Assembly (NCBI GenBank): GCA_003168295.1
Contig: PMST01000129.1
Span: 21,294 to 42,912 of the forward strand
Length of the DNA stretch: 21,619 nt
Reading direction: 5' to 3'
DNA from: Actinomycetota bacterium
Lineage (GTDB): Bacteria > Actinomycetota > Actinomycetes > Streptosporangiales > Streptosporangiaceae
Shown: positions 14,377 to 21,154 of the stretch, one piece after another
How positions within the stretch are numbered: position 1 is the first letter of the stretch
Layout: every line of letters starts with the position of its first letter
Notes under the pieces: model-generated
The model's database searches: none
Told to the model about the DNA's origin: nothing
Seen by the model: only the letters and a program-made list of their open reading frames with translations
Made by a program: the position numbers and the translations under genes

Positions 14377-14670
14377 CTAGCTGACGGTGCCGCCCGCGCG
14401 CCAGTAGGTGCCGGAGGCGGTCCTTGACATGAACGCCTCGTCGACCAGGTACCTGCGCAAGGCGCAATGGTCGTCGAAGATCGCCTTGAGGACCTCGTCG
14501 ACGGCGGCTTCGGGGCAGTGGCGCCCGGGCTGGAAGGCCTGCGCCACCTGGTCAAGCAGCAGCCTGCGGCGGGCGCGCTTGGCCGGCATCGCGGTGATCT
14601 TGCCATCGCGGATGAAGGCCCGCAGCCCATCCGGCGGGTCCGCGAGCAGTTCGTCAGCGTCATGACCCAT
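14377..14670 (-). CDS. DUF2087 domain protein
   Basis: A 97-residue protein from ATG 14670. Almost its whole length matches the DUF2087 pattern: [20 protein letters not shown], then [37 protein letters not shown] and a final YWR. DUF2087 resembles a winged helix and is often found fused to or next to ArsR/MerR-type regulators, so a DNA-binding role is plausible but unshown. A longer frame runs to 14745; I prefer the internal ATG because the extra N-terminus is low-complexity and lacks family similarity. It is divergent from hisN and upstream of the CAP gene on the same strand, which starts 76 bp downstream. Confidence 0.85.
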   Translation of the reverse strand: MGHDADELLADPPDGLRAFIRDGKITAMPAKRARRRLLLDQVAQAFQPGRHCPEAAVDEVLKAIFDDHCALRRYLVDEAFMSRTASGTYWRAGGTVS

Positions 14671-14798
14671 GCCAGCCAGTATCGCGCCGGGGCCGCGGGC
14701 GCGCACGTCGTTATCGGGGCGGCCGGGACGCGCGGACGCGCCCATACTTAGTCCTGGCTGGCCAGCGTGGTGTGCTTAGCGGTACCGTTTCGCGGGTG

Positions 14799-15593
14799 GT
14801 GGCACACTACGACGACGACCTGCGCTTTGCGCACGTCCTCGCGGACAACGCCGACGACATCACGACCAGGCGGTTCCGGGCGCTCGACCTGCGGGTCGAG
14901 ACCAAGCCCGACCTCACGCCGGTCTCTGATGCCGACCGGGCGGCCGAAGAGTCGCTTCGTAACGTGCTGCGCCGGTCCCGTCCGCGCGACGCGGTGCTCG
15001 GCGAGGAGTTCGGCCGGTCCGGCGCGGGGCCGCGGTGCTGGGTCATCGACCCGATCGACGGGACGAAGAACTACGTGCGCGGTGTCCCGGTCTGGGCCAC
15101 TCTCATCGGGCTGATGGACGGCCCGGATGTCGTCGTCGGGGTGGTGTCGGCGCCCGCCCTGGCCCGCCGCTGGTGGGGCGCCGTGGGCGGGGGGGCCTGG
15201 ACCGGACGCAGCCTGACCAAGGCGTCGCCCTTGCGGGTGTCCGGGGTCACCAAGCTCGACGACGCTTCGCTGTCCTACTCGGGCCTGGGTGGCTGGTCGG
15301 ATCGCGGGCTGCTCGACAACTTCCTCGGCCTGACCAGGTCGGTGTGGAGAACCCGCGGGTTCGGCGACTTCTGGTCGCACATGCTGGTCGCCGAGGGCGC
15401 CTGCGATGTCTCGGCGGAGCCGGAGGTGTCGCTGTGGGACATCGCCGCGCTCCAGATCATCGTCACCGAGGCCGGCGGCCGGTTCACCTCCCTGGAGGGC
15501 GAGGCCAGGCCGGACGGCGGCAGCGTGGTGTGCACCAACGGCCACTTGCACGACGAGGTGCTGGCGCAGCTCACCAAGCCGGCGGCGGAGTAA
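14799..15593 (+). CDS. hisN: Histidinol-phosphatase (inositol monophosphatase family)
   Basis: Removes phosphate from L-histidinol phosphate, the eighth step of histidine synthesis, using Mg2+. [14 protein letters not shown] opens as in actinobacterial His[25 protein letters not shown] (metal ligand Glu), [19 protein letters not shown] (metal-binding Asp and the G/T loop) and [19 protein letters not shown] cover the full IMPase motif set. [18 protein letters not shown] and HDEVLAQL are close to M. tuberculosis HisN as I remember it. GTG 14799 places the start like known HisN proteins; GTG at 14796 and 14772 are in frame too, and none has a good Shine-Dalgarno. In related genomes hisN follows rsgA directly; here two opposite-strand genes intervene. 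Confidence 0.94.
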   Translation: MAHYDDDLRFAHVLADNADDITTRRFRALDLRVETKPDLTPVSDADRAAEESLRNVLRRSRPRDAVLGEEFGRSGAGPRCWVIDPIDGTKNYVRGVPVWATLIGLMDGPDVVVGVVSAPALARRWWGAVGGGAWTGRSLTKASPLRVSGVTKLDDASLSYSGLGGWSDRGLLDNFLGLTRSVWRTRGFGDFWSHMLVAEGACDVSAEPEVSLWDIAALQIIVTEAGGRFTSLEGEARPDGGSVVCTNGHLHDEVLAQLTKPAAE

Positions 15594-15624
15594 CCGGGGC
15601 TTAACCGGCCTGGCGGTAAGCCGG
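15594..15624 (+). terminator. Bulged hairpin after hisN
   Basis: Directly after the hisN TAA, CCGGGGCTTAACCG (15594-15607) pairs with CGGTAAGCCGG (15614-15624) with two single-base bulges and a 6-nt loop. It is followed by GGGTTGCTCT rather than a clean T-run, so termination efficiency is uncertain. Confidence 0.45.
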
Positions 15625-15704
15625 GGGTTGCTCTCTGGGATCAATTAACGGATGCTTGGTGAACGTCACAAGTGCACAAGCTCCGCAACCAGGGGGTGTC
15701 ACCC

Positions 15705-16115
15705 GTGAAAGTACGAGACGGTATGTCCAATTCGGTCCTCACCATCGGGCCCGCGCATACGCTCCGGCAGGCCGCGCGGATGATGTCCGCGCGTCGGATC
15801 GGAGCCGCCGTCGTGACCGATGCCGAACATGCCGGCATCGGCATCTTGACCGAGCGTGACATCCTCGACTCGGTAGCGGCGGGCCAGGACCCGGACGCTG
15901 AACTCGTCGGCAAGCACCGCACAGAAAACCTCGTCTACGCCTCGCCCGACTGGACCCTGGAGGACGCTGCCGCGGCGATGATGCGGGGCGGGTTCAGGCA
16001 CCTGGTCGTGATCGAAGGCCAAGACGTGGCCGGGCTGCTCTCGATGCGCGACATCGTCCGCTGCTGGACGCCCGCCGAGGTGGCTCAGCCGCAGGCCGCC
16101 GCCACGTCCGCCTGA
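15705..16115 (+). CDS. CBS-domain pair protein
   Basis: A stand-alone Bateman module of 136 residues: CBS1 (about 4-58, VRDGMSNSVLTIGPAHTL…GIGILTERDIL) and CBS2 (about 70-125, …DWTLEDAAAAMMRGGFRHLVV…GLLSMRDIVR). Both keep the G-(I/L)-(L/S)-(T/M)-x-R-D-I motif that binds the ribose-phosphate of adenosyl ligands (AMP, ATP, SAM). No fused enzyme or channel domain is present, so it probably acts as a regulatory partner of an unknown protein. The frame opens at GTG 15672, but GTG 15705 has AGGGGG 7 nt upstream and begins VKVRDGM, as single CBS-pair proteins often do. Confidence 0.9.
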   Translation: MKVRDGMSNSVLTIGPAHTLRQAARMMSARRIGAAVVTDAEHAGIGILTERDILDSVAAGQDPDAELVGKHRTENLVYASPDWTLEDAAAAMMRGGFRHLVVIEGQDVAGLLSMRDIVRCWTPAEVAQPQAAATSA

Positions 16116-16168
16116 GCCTAGAGGCGGTTGGAGGGGGTTGGCGGGGTCCGGCCCGGGTCCTACCCGGG

Positions 16169-16210
16169 GCCGGTCGCCGGCATGTTAGGGCCGGTCGGTG
16201 GCGTGTTAGG
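16169..16210 (+). repeat. Two tandem 21-bp repeats upstream of the operon
   Basis: Units 16169-16189 and 16190-16210 share 18 of 21 bases, each beginning GCCGGTCG and ending TGTTAGG. The second copy carries the -10 box of the leaderless promoter. Duplicated regulator sites or a promoter duplication are possible. Confidence 0.55.
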
Positions 16211-16212
16211 GT
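16207..16212 (+). promoter_or_regulatory. -10 box for a leaderless start at 16219
   Basis: TAGGGT fits the actinobacterial housekeeping -10 pattern TAnnnT. It ends 6 nt before GTG 16219, the same geometry as in front of the GntR gene, so the mRNA would begin at the start codon. No Shine-Dalgarno is present. Confidence 0.55.
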
Positions 16213-16218
16213 CACCGG

Positions 16219-17196
16219 GTGGTGGAGCCCCTGTCGTTCGGGATATTTCCTCTGGGTTTGGCCGGATCGGCTGATGGCGTGGCATCCGGGCCGCCGGATG
16301 ACTTTGAGCAGGTCGCGGCCGCCGCCGCCGAACTGCAGGGCGACGGGCCGCCCATCATGCCCCGGATGTACGTGAACTGGACCGGGCCGGGCAGCACCGA
16401 GGCGATGCTGCGCCAGGTCGGGGAGTACGCGGCGTTCGGCCTGCCGTGGGACATGGTCCTGTGTTACCGGGACTCGTCCGGGTCGATCGCGGAGTGGGTG
16501 TCCTTCGTCTCGGCGGTGGTGGCCGGTCACGGGCACGAGCTCGCGGCGGTACAGGTCACCGGAGAGCCCAACCTCGCCGGGATGCGCTTCGCGGCTGACG
16601 GCGCCTACCCAGCGGTGCGCGAGGCACTGGTGTCCGGCGTGCTCGGGGCGGCCGCCGCCAAGCGGGAAAGCGGGGCCACGGCGGCGATCGGCTTCGCGGT
16701 CGCGCCCGAGGTCGACCCCGCGGCCAGCGGGTTCTGGGCCGCGGTCCGCGATCTCGGCGGCAGCGACTTCGCCGCCGCCCTCGACTACGCGGGCATCGAC
16801 ATGTACCCGGACGTGTTCGGGCCGCGGTTGGGCCTGGATCAGCTGCCTGCCGCGGTCGACTGGGTGCTGCGCACCTACCGGGAACGCGACCTGGCCGGGG
16901 CCGGCATCCCGGCGACGGTGCCGATCCGCATCTGCGAGAACGGCTGGCCGACCGGACCGGACCGGCCCGCTCGCGCCCAGGCCGACGTGCTCGAGACCAC
17001 CTTGCGCACGGTGCACGGGCTGCGCGCCGAGCTGAACGTCACGCACTGGGAACTGTTCACGCTGCGGGATGCCGACAGCTCGAAGGACGGCCTGTTCTAC
17101 AACTTCGGCATCCTGCGGGACGACTACTCGCGCAAGCCCGCCTTCGACCGGCTGTGCGCGCTGATCGCCGAGCTCGGCCGCCCCCCAGCACCCTGA
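16219..17196 (+). CDS. Cytosolic glycoside-hydrolase-like TIM-barrel protein
   Basis: A 325-residue protein that looks like a clan GH-A (beta/alpha)8 barrel. VQVTGEPNLAG places a Glu (116) after an internal strand, as the NEP acid/base motif does, and IRICENGWPTG places a second Glu (240) where the nucleophile normally follows strand 7. GIDMYPDVF (192-200) resembles the strand-6 DxY segment, and THWELFTLRD (275-284) the strand-8 Trp. Substrate and family number cannot be assigned. There is no signal peptide or membrane helix, which is unusual for such enzymes and suggests an intracellular substrate or a binding role. The next gene starts 15 bp later, so it probably heads the MoxR-linked operon. 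Confidence 0.7.
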   Translation: MVEPLSFGIFPLGLAGSADGVASGPPDDFEQVAAAAAELQGDGPPIMPRMYVNWTGPGSTEAMLRQVGEYAAFGLPWDMVLCYRDSSGSIAEWVSFVSAVVAGHGHELAAVQVTGEPNLAGMRFAADGAYPAVREALVSGVLGAAAAKRESGATAAIGFAVAPEVDPAASGFWAAVRDLGGSDFAAALDYAGIDMYPDVFGPRLGLDQLPAAVDWVLRTYRERDLAGAGIPATVPIRICENGWPTGPDRPARAQADVLETTLRTVHGLRAELNVTHWELFTLRDADSSKDGLFYNFGILRDDYSRKPAFDRLCALIAELGRPPAP

Positions 17197-17211
17197 AGTG
17201 CTCGGTGCCGG

Positions 17212-18681
17212 GTGCAGGCTTGGAGGGTGGGCGACGAACGGGCCGAGACGTACCTGCGGCTGCTGGCCGAGACTCAGTTGCGGTTCGCGCTAAGGCGGCC
17301 ACTACGGCAGCCGGACATCGGCAGGTCCGTGCTCGGGCAGGTCACCCGGGCCGGCCGCACCCTGGTCGCGGCGGGCCTGCTCGATGACGAATTCGTCGAC
17401 GGCCTCCACGACGATATCGAGATGGCCCTGACGGTCCGGTCGCGGGTGTTTCTGGAGCGGCACGGCGCGCTGCGGCGGATGTTCCAGACCCGGCACCGCG
17501 CTGCGCCACTGCCGCGCGGCGCCTCGGGGCCGCAGCGGCTCACCCCGGTCGGGCAGACGCTCAGGGTCCCCAGCGACCGCGCGCCCTTCGACCTGCACCT
17601 GCTGACGCTGGTGCGGACCCGGTCAGAGACGGCGATCGTCACGGCGATCCGGATGTACTGGCCGGAAGACGGGTCGAGCGCGGATCTCGAGATGACCGGG
17701 GCGGGTATCCAGCATTTTCCTTACGACCAGCTCTGGGCCACCGACGACCGAGGAGCTCGCTACTCGCTCGGATTTGACGGCGACAGCGGAACGACGACCT
17801 GGCAAGGTGTGGTCCGGCTGCTCCCCCCGCCACCGCCCGGCGCCCGATGGCTTGACCTGATCGCCGACGGCACAAGCCGGCTCCTCCGGCTGGACCTTGA
17901 TCCCGGCACCCCGGAACCCCCCGCGTCCGCCGGGGCCACGATCGAGGAAAGCGCCGGCCTGTCAGCGGCCGAACGGCTGCTGGCCACCGCGGCCGAAGAT
18001 GTCTTGTCGCACACCTGGGACTGGCCGGGGCGATTCATCGAGCCGTACCTGGCCGAGATCACCTCGGTGCTCACGGACGCGGGCGCGATCGCCGCGGACA
18101 GCCCGAAACCCGGCCAGCTGGCTGCCCTGTGCCGGAAGCTCGGCGTGGTCAGACACGGGATCGCCGCCCCTCCCGCCGCGAGCATTCCCGGTCCGTGGGC
18201 CAGCGTCATCGCGCAGTGCGAGGCGCGAGCCGCCGACCCGCCCCCTTTCCTTGTCACTCCTGGGCCGGACGTGTTCACGCCGCTCGACACCAGCCTGCCG
18301 GACATCGACGGGACGCCTCTTACCCTGGCGGCGTTGAGCTCGGCGGCGGGCGAGAGCTATCTGCATGTGGCCGCGAGCGGCCTGCCGGAGCCGACCGTCC
18401 GGTACGAACCCGGCTGGCGTCCCGGGCTCTCCTGGTGGCTGAAGGACCCCACCGGGCACTGGCATATGGCGACACCTGCCAACTACCTCACGCTCGGCAC
18501 CGACACAGGCGTGCTCTCGCTGCGCGTGATACCGCCGCTGGTGACCTATCCGGACACGATGGAGGTGGTGGTGACGGGAACGTCGGCACGGGTCCGTGCG
18601 GTCGTGCCGATACCAGGCGCGCCGGGACGCGATCGTTCCGGGCCGCCGGACTGGCCGGGAGGGGGGACACTGAGGGCATGA
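17212..18681 (+). CDS. Unrecognised protein A of the MoxR-linked operon (paralogue of protein B)
   Basis: A 489-residue soluble protein I do not recognise. The N-terminal ~85 residues are helical and open with ERAETYLRLLAETQLRF. After a short linker follows a beta-rich module with FDLHLLTLVRT…YDQLWATDDRGARYSL…RWLDLIADG. A helical middle contains LSAAERLLATAAEDVLS and HGIAAPPA. A second beta module contains LPDIDGTPLTLAALSS, LSWWLKDPTGHWHM and LRVIPPLVTYPDTMEVVV. The same landmarks occur in the same order in the next gene, so the two arose by tandem duplication. No catalytic motif, Cys cluster or membrane segment is seen. GTG 17227 is an alternative start that aligns better with the paralogue. 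The stop overlaps the next start as ATGA. Confidence 0.85.
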   Translation: MQAWRVGDERAETYLRLLAETQLRFALRRPLRQPDIGRSVLGQVTRAGRTLVAAGLLDDEFVDGLHDDIEMALTVRSRVFLERHGALRRMFQTRHRAAPLPRGASGPQRLTPVGQTLRVPSDRAPFDLHLLTLVRTRSETAIVTAIRMYWPEDGSSADLEMTGAGIQHFPYDQLWATDDRGARYSLGFDGDSGTTTWQGVVRLLPPPPPGARWLDLIADGTSRLLRLDLDPGTPEPPASAGATIEESAGLSAAERLLATAAEDVLSHTWDWPGRFIEPYLAEITSVLTDAGAIAADSPKPGQLAALCRKLGVVRHGIAAPPAASIPGPWASVIAQCEARAADPPPFLVTPGPDVFTPLDTSLPDIDGTPLTLAALSSAAGESYLHVAASGLPEPTVRYEPGWRPGLSWWLKDPTGHWHMATPANYLTLGTDTGVLSLRVIPPLVTYPDTMEVVVTGTSARVRAVVPIPGAPGRDRSGPPDWPGGGTLRA

Positions 18682-20231
18682 ACCGCGAGGGCGCGGAAAC
18701 CTACCTGCGGCTGCTGGCCGAGGCCCAGCTGCGCAGCCCGATGGCATCTGCTCGCCCGCAGCCGTGGGCCGCCCCGGGGGGCAGTATCGCCAGGCTCACC
18801 GCGGTCGCGCAGGCCCTGACCGCCGTGCGCGCGATCGACCACGAGACCGTCGAGGACATCCTGGCCGACTTCGACCTCGCCGTGAGCGTCAGGCAGCGCG
18901 CGGACCGGCCCACGTCAGGTCCGGTTGGCGCCGCGGGAGCCCGGCCCGGGCGGCTGCTGTTCCCGCCCCCGGGGATGCTCGCCAGGAGGAGCAGGCTGGC
19001 GGCGCTGTCGTCGCGGGAACCGGCGCGCGCACCGCACCCGGGGCCGGGACCGGGGCAGGGGCCGGGACCGGGGCAGGGGCCGGGGCCGGGGCCGGGGGGA
19101 CCTGACCGCCTGGTGGCGGTCGGGCTGACGGTCCCGTACCGCGACGAGAACCTGAGCGGCGAGATGTTCCTCATGGCGTTCGCGCACACCGCCGCCGGCG
19201 CGCGGTTCACCATGGCGTGGCAGACCCACAGCAGGTACGACCCGGAGCGCGGCGTGGTCCATCCCGGCCTTCTCCCCTTTGATCGGTTCACGGTCACCGA
19301 CGACCGGGGCGGCCGCTACCACCTGGACCTCGCCCGCAGCGGCGGACCCGAGTGGGCCGGCGACGTCAGCCTGCGGCCCGAACCACCTGGTGACATCCGC
19401 TGGCTGGACATCTCGGCACCGGACGGCCCCGTCATCCGCGTCGAGCTGGACCAGGGGACCGCGGAAGCGGCGGGCGGCGGCGCGGAAGCGGCGGGCGGCG
19501 GCGAGTTGGCGGTCAGCGAGACCAAGCTCAGTCCCGGCGAGCACCTGCTGGTCATGCTGGCCGAGCGGCTGCTCACGGTGGCACCGGAGTTCCCGCACGA
19601 TCTGCGGATGCAGCTGGCCGCGATCTCGCCGGGACCGCTGCACACCATGGCGGCCGGAATGGGCGACGTCATCGCCGCGCTCGAGGCCGCCGACGTGCTG
19701 TCGCCGCTCAGCCCGGTGCCCGGCCGGCTCGCCGCGGTGTGCGCCGGCATGCGGGTCAGCGGGCACGGGATCACCGCGCCGCCCGCGCACGACCTGCCGG
19801 AACCCTGGCTCAGCCTGCTCGCCCACTACCAACGCAGGAAACCGGAGACCGTGCCGGTGCGCGACGGATACGCGGCCGTGGCCGCGGCCCTGCCCGAGCT
19901 GGACGGCATCCGGCTGGCCCTGCTCAGCCTGCTCAACACCGACGGCGGCAGCTGGCTCCAGGCGCTGGCCCGGGGCCTGGAACCGGAAACCCCCGGGGGA
20001 CCCTTCGGTATCAACGCTTACTTCCCGCTGTCGGTCTGGATCCGGGACAGCGGCGGCCGGTGGCACGCCTGCCGCCCGGCCGGCTGGCACCGCCACAACG
20101 GCGAGCACGTGCTCAAGCTGCAGCTCGTCCCGCCGCTCACCCGGCCCACGGCCTGGATCGAGGTGCTGGCCGCCGGGCCGTCGGCACAGGTCCGGGTCCA
20201 GCTGCCGCTTCGCTGGGGGTACCTGCATTGA
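18678..20231 (+). CDS. Unrecognised protein B of the MoxR-linked operon (paralogue of protein A)
   Basis: A 517-residue protein starting at the ATG that overlaps the previous stop (ATGA). The frame extends upstream, but only this start fits the paralogue. Its landmarks mirror protein A: EGAETYLRLLAEAQLR at the N-terminus, FTVTDDRGGRYHLDL, RWLDISAPDGP, LSPGEHLLVMLAERLL, HGITAPPAHDLPEPW, LPELDGIRLALLSLL, LSVWIRDSGGRWHAC and LQLVPPLTRPTAWIEVL. It differs by two repeat-expanded linkers, a Gly/Pro/Gln tract at about residue 120-140 and a duplicated AEAAGGG near 262-275, which mark domain borders. No catalytic or metal site is recognisable. The TGA overlaps the next start as TTGA. Identity between A and B looks low, so the duplication is old or fast-evolving. 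Confidence 0.85.
   Translation: MNREGAETYLRLLAEAQLRSPMASARPQPWAAPGGSIARLTAVAQALTAVRAIDHETVEDILADFDLAVSVRQRADRPTSGPVGAAGARPGRLLFPPPGMLARRSRLAALSSREPARAPHPGPGPGQGPGPGQGPGPGPGGPDRLVAVGLTVPYRDENLSGEMFLMAFAHTAAGARFTMAWQTHSRYDPERGVVHPGLLPFDRFTVTDDRGGRYHLDLARSGGPEWAGDVSLRPEPPGDIRWLDISAPDGPVIRVELDQGTAEAAGGGAEAAGGGELAVSETKLSPGEHLLVMLAERLLTVAPEFPHDLRMQLAAISPGPLHTMAAGMGDVIAALEAADVLSPLSPVPGRLAAVCAGMRVSGHGITAPPAHDLPEPWLSLLAHYQRRKPETVPVRDGYAAVAAALPELDGIRLALLSLLNTDGGSWLQALARGLEPETPGGPFGINAYFPLSVWIRDSGGRWHACRPAGWHRHNGEHVLKLQLVPPLTRPTAWIEVLAAGPSAQVRVQLPLRWGYLH
19044..19079 (+). repeat. 18-bp perfect tandem repeat coding a Gly-Pro-Gln linker
   Basis: Two identical 18-bp units (19044-19061, 19062-19079), with degenerate copies on the right, encode repeated GPGQGP. 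It marks a flexible, length-variable linker between the N-terminal helical domain and the first beta module of protein B. Confidence 0.7.
19461..19502 (+). repeat. 21-bp perfect tandem duplication coding AEAAGGG twice
   Basis: Units 19461-19481 and 19482-19502 are identical and in frame. The duplication is probably recent replication slippage in the linker before the LSPGEHLL helix of protein B. Protein A has a short Pro/Ala linker here instead. Confidence 0.75.
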
Positions 20232-21154
20232 CTCCGGCACCGAACGATCCCTGGTACAGCTGCCTGCCAAGCTGCGAGACTCAGGTACCGTGCGGCCAGG
20301 GCCGGCACATCGTCCGCTGGGACGCCGGCCAGCTCCGGCTGCCCGAACATCCCGACGCCGAGGCCGAGCTCGTTCTGGCCGCCCTAGGCGGGGACAAAGC
20401 CGGCTGCGTGGTGCTGGCCGAAGCGTGGGGACGGCACGCCAGCGACCTGTCCGTGCTGGCCGTCGGCCCCCGCGGCCCGGCCGACAAGATCGTGGTCAGC
20501 TGGGAGGACGTCGAGGCGGCCGCGCAAGCAGTCCAGCATGGCGTGGCCGGCTTCACCGGACTCCGGCGGTCCCCGCTCCGGCGGCCAGCCGGCCTGCCGG
20601 CCGGCCCGCCGGCGGCCACGGCCGGCCACAGCAGCAGGCAGCGGCAGATCCAGCAGGAGATGGAACGGGTCGCCGAACGCAGGAACGACATGCTGTCGCT
20701 GCTCGCGCTGGGCTACGGCTTCAGCGTCCGGCTGGCCGGGCAGGTGGCCGCGGCGCACGCCGGCCCGGCTGACGCCACGGCCCGGTCCGCGCTGGTCGCC
20801 GCGATCACCGGCCGGCTCGCGCTGGTCGCCGAGCAATGGCTGGGGATCGATCCGGATCAGGTGGTCGTGTCCCTGCATGACGGACCCGGGTGGGGCCGGA
20901 CGGAGCTGACCGGCCAGGCGGGCGGGCGGCGGCTGCTGGTCAGCCTGCCGCCGAGCTGGCTGGCCCGGGTGTGGGCCTGCGGCCTGGCCCTGACCGGCAG
21001 GCACCTGGTCGTCGCGGTGGACCGCGCGGGCTGGCCCGACGCACGGGTGCAGGCCCTGCGCGCGCCGGGAGCTGAACCCGTCCTGCTCGACGTGCACGCC
21101 CGCCCGGACGACGGCCGCGATGGTACGGCCGATACCCCACACTGGGAAGTGTGA
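20228..21154 (+). CDS. Unrecognised protein C of the MoxR-linked operon
   Basis: A 308-residue protein from the TTG at 20228, which overlaps the stop of protein B (TTGA). The frame is open further upstream inside gene B, but the coupled TTG is the natural start. The N-terminal ~115 residues contain a Cys-containing opening (WYSCLPSCETQVPCGQGRH, three Cys that could bind metal or form disulfides) and an alpha/beta part with ELVLAALGGDKAGCVVLAEA. After a Pro/Gly/Ala linker, a helical segment follows (QRQIQQEMERVAERRNDML, likely coiled coil), then LVSLPPSWLARVWACGLAL and HLVVAVDRAGWPDARVQAL. I recognise no family. Its place between the paralogues and the ATPase suggests an adaptor or scaffold. 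The TGA overlaps the next start as GTGA. Confidence 0.8.
   Translation: MTPAPNDPWYSCLPSCETQVPCGQGRHIVRWDAGQLRLPEHPDAEAELVLAALGGDKAGCVVLAEAWGRHASDLSVLAVGPRGPADKIVVSWEDVEAAAQAVQHGVAGFTGLRRSPLRRPAGLPAGPPAATAGHSSRQRQIQQEMERVAERRNDMLSLLALGYGFSVRLAGQVAAAHAGPADATARSALVAAITGRLALVAEQWLGIDPDQVVVSLHDGPGWGRTELTGQAGGRRLLVSLPPSWLARVWACGLALTGRHLVVAVDRAGWPDARVQALRAPGAEPVLLDVHARPDDGRDGTADTPHWEV

Noticed and set aside
18915..20270. 451-codon minus-strand frame opposite protein B
   Set aside because: Low-complexity Arg/Pro/Gly composition and no motif. The plus frame shows paralogy to protein A and coupled start/stop overlaps, so this is a shadow.
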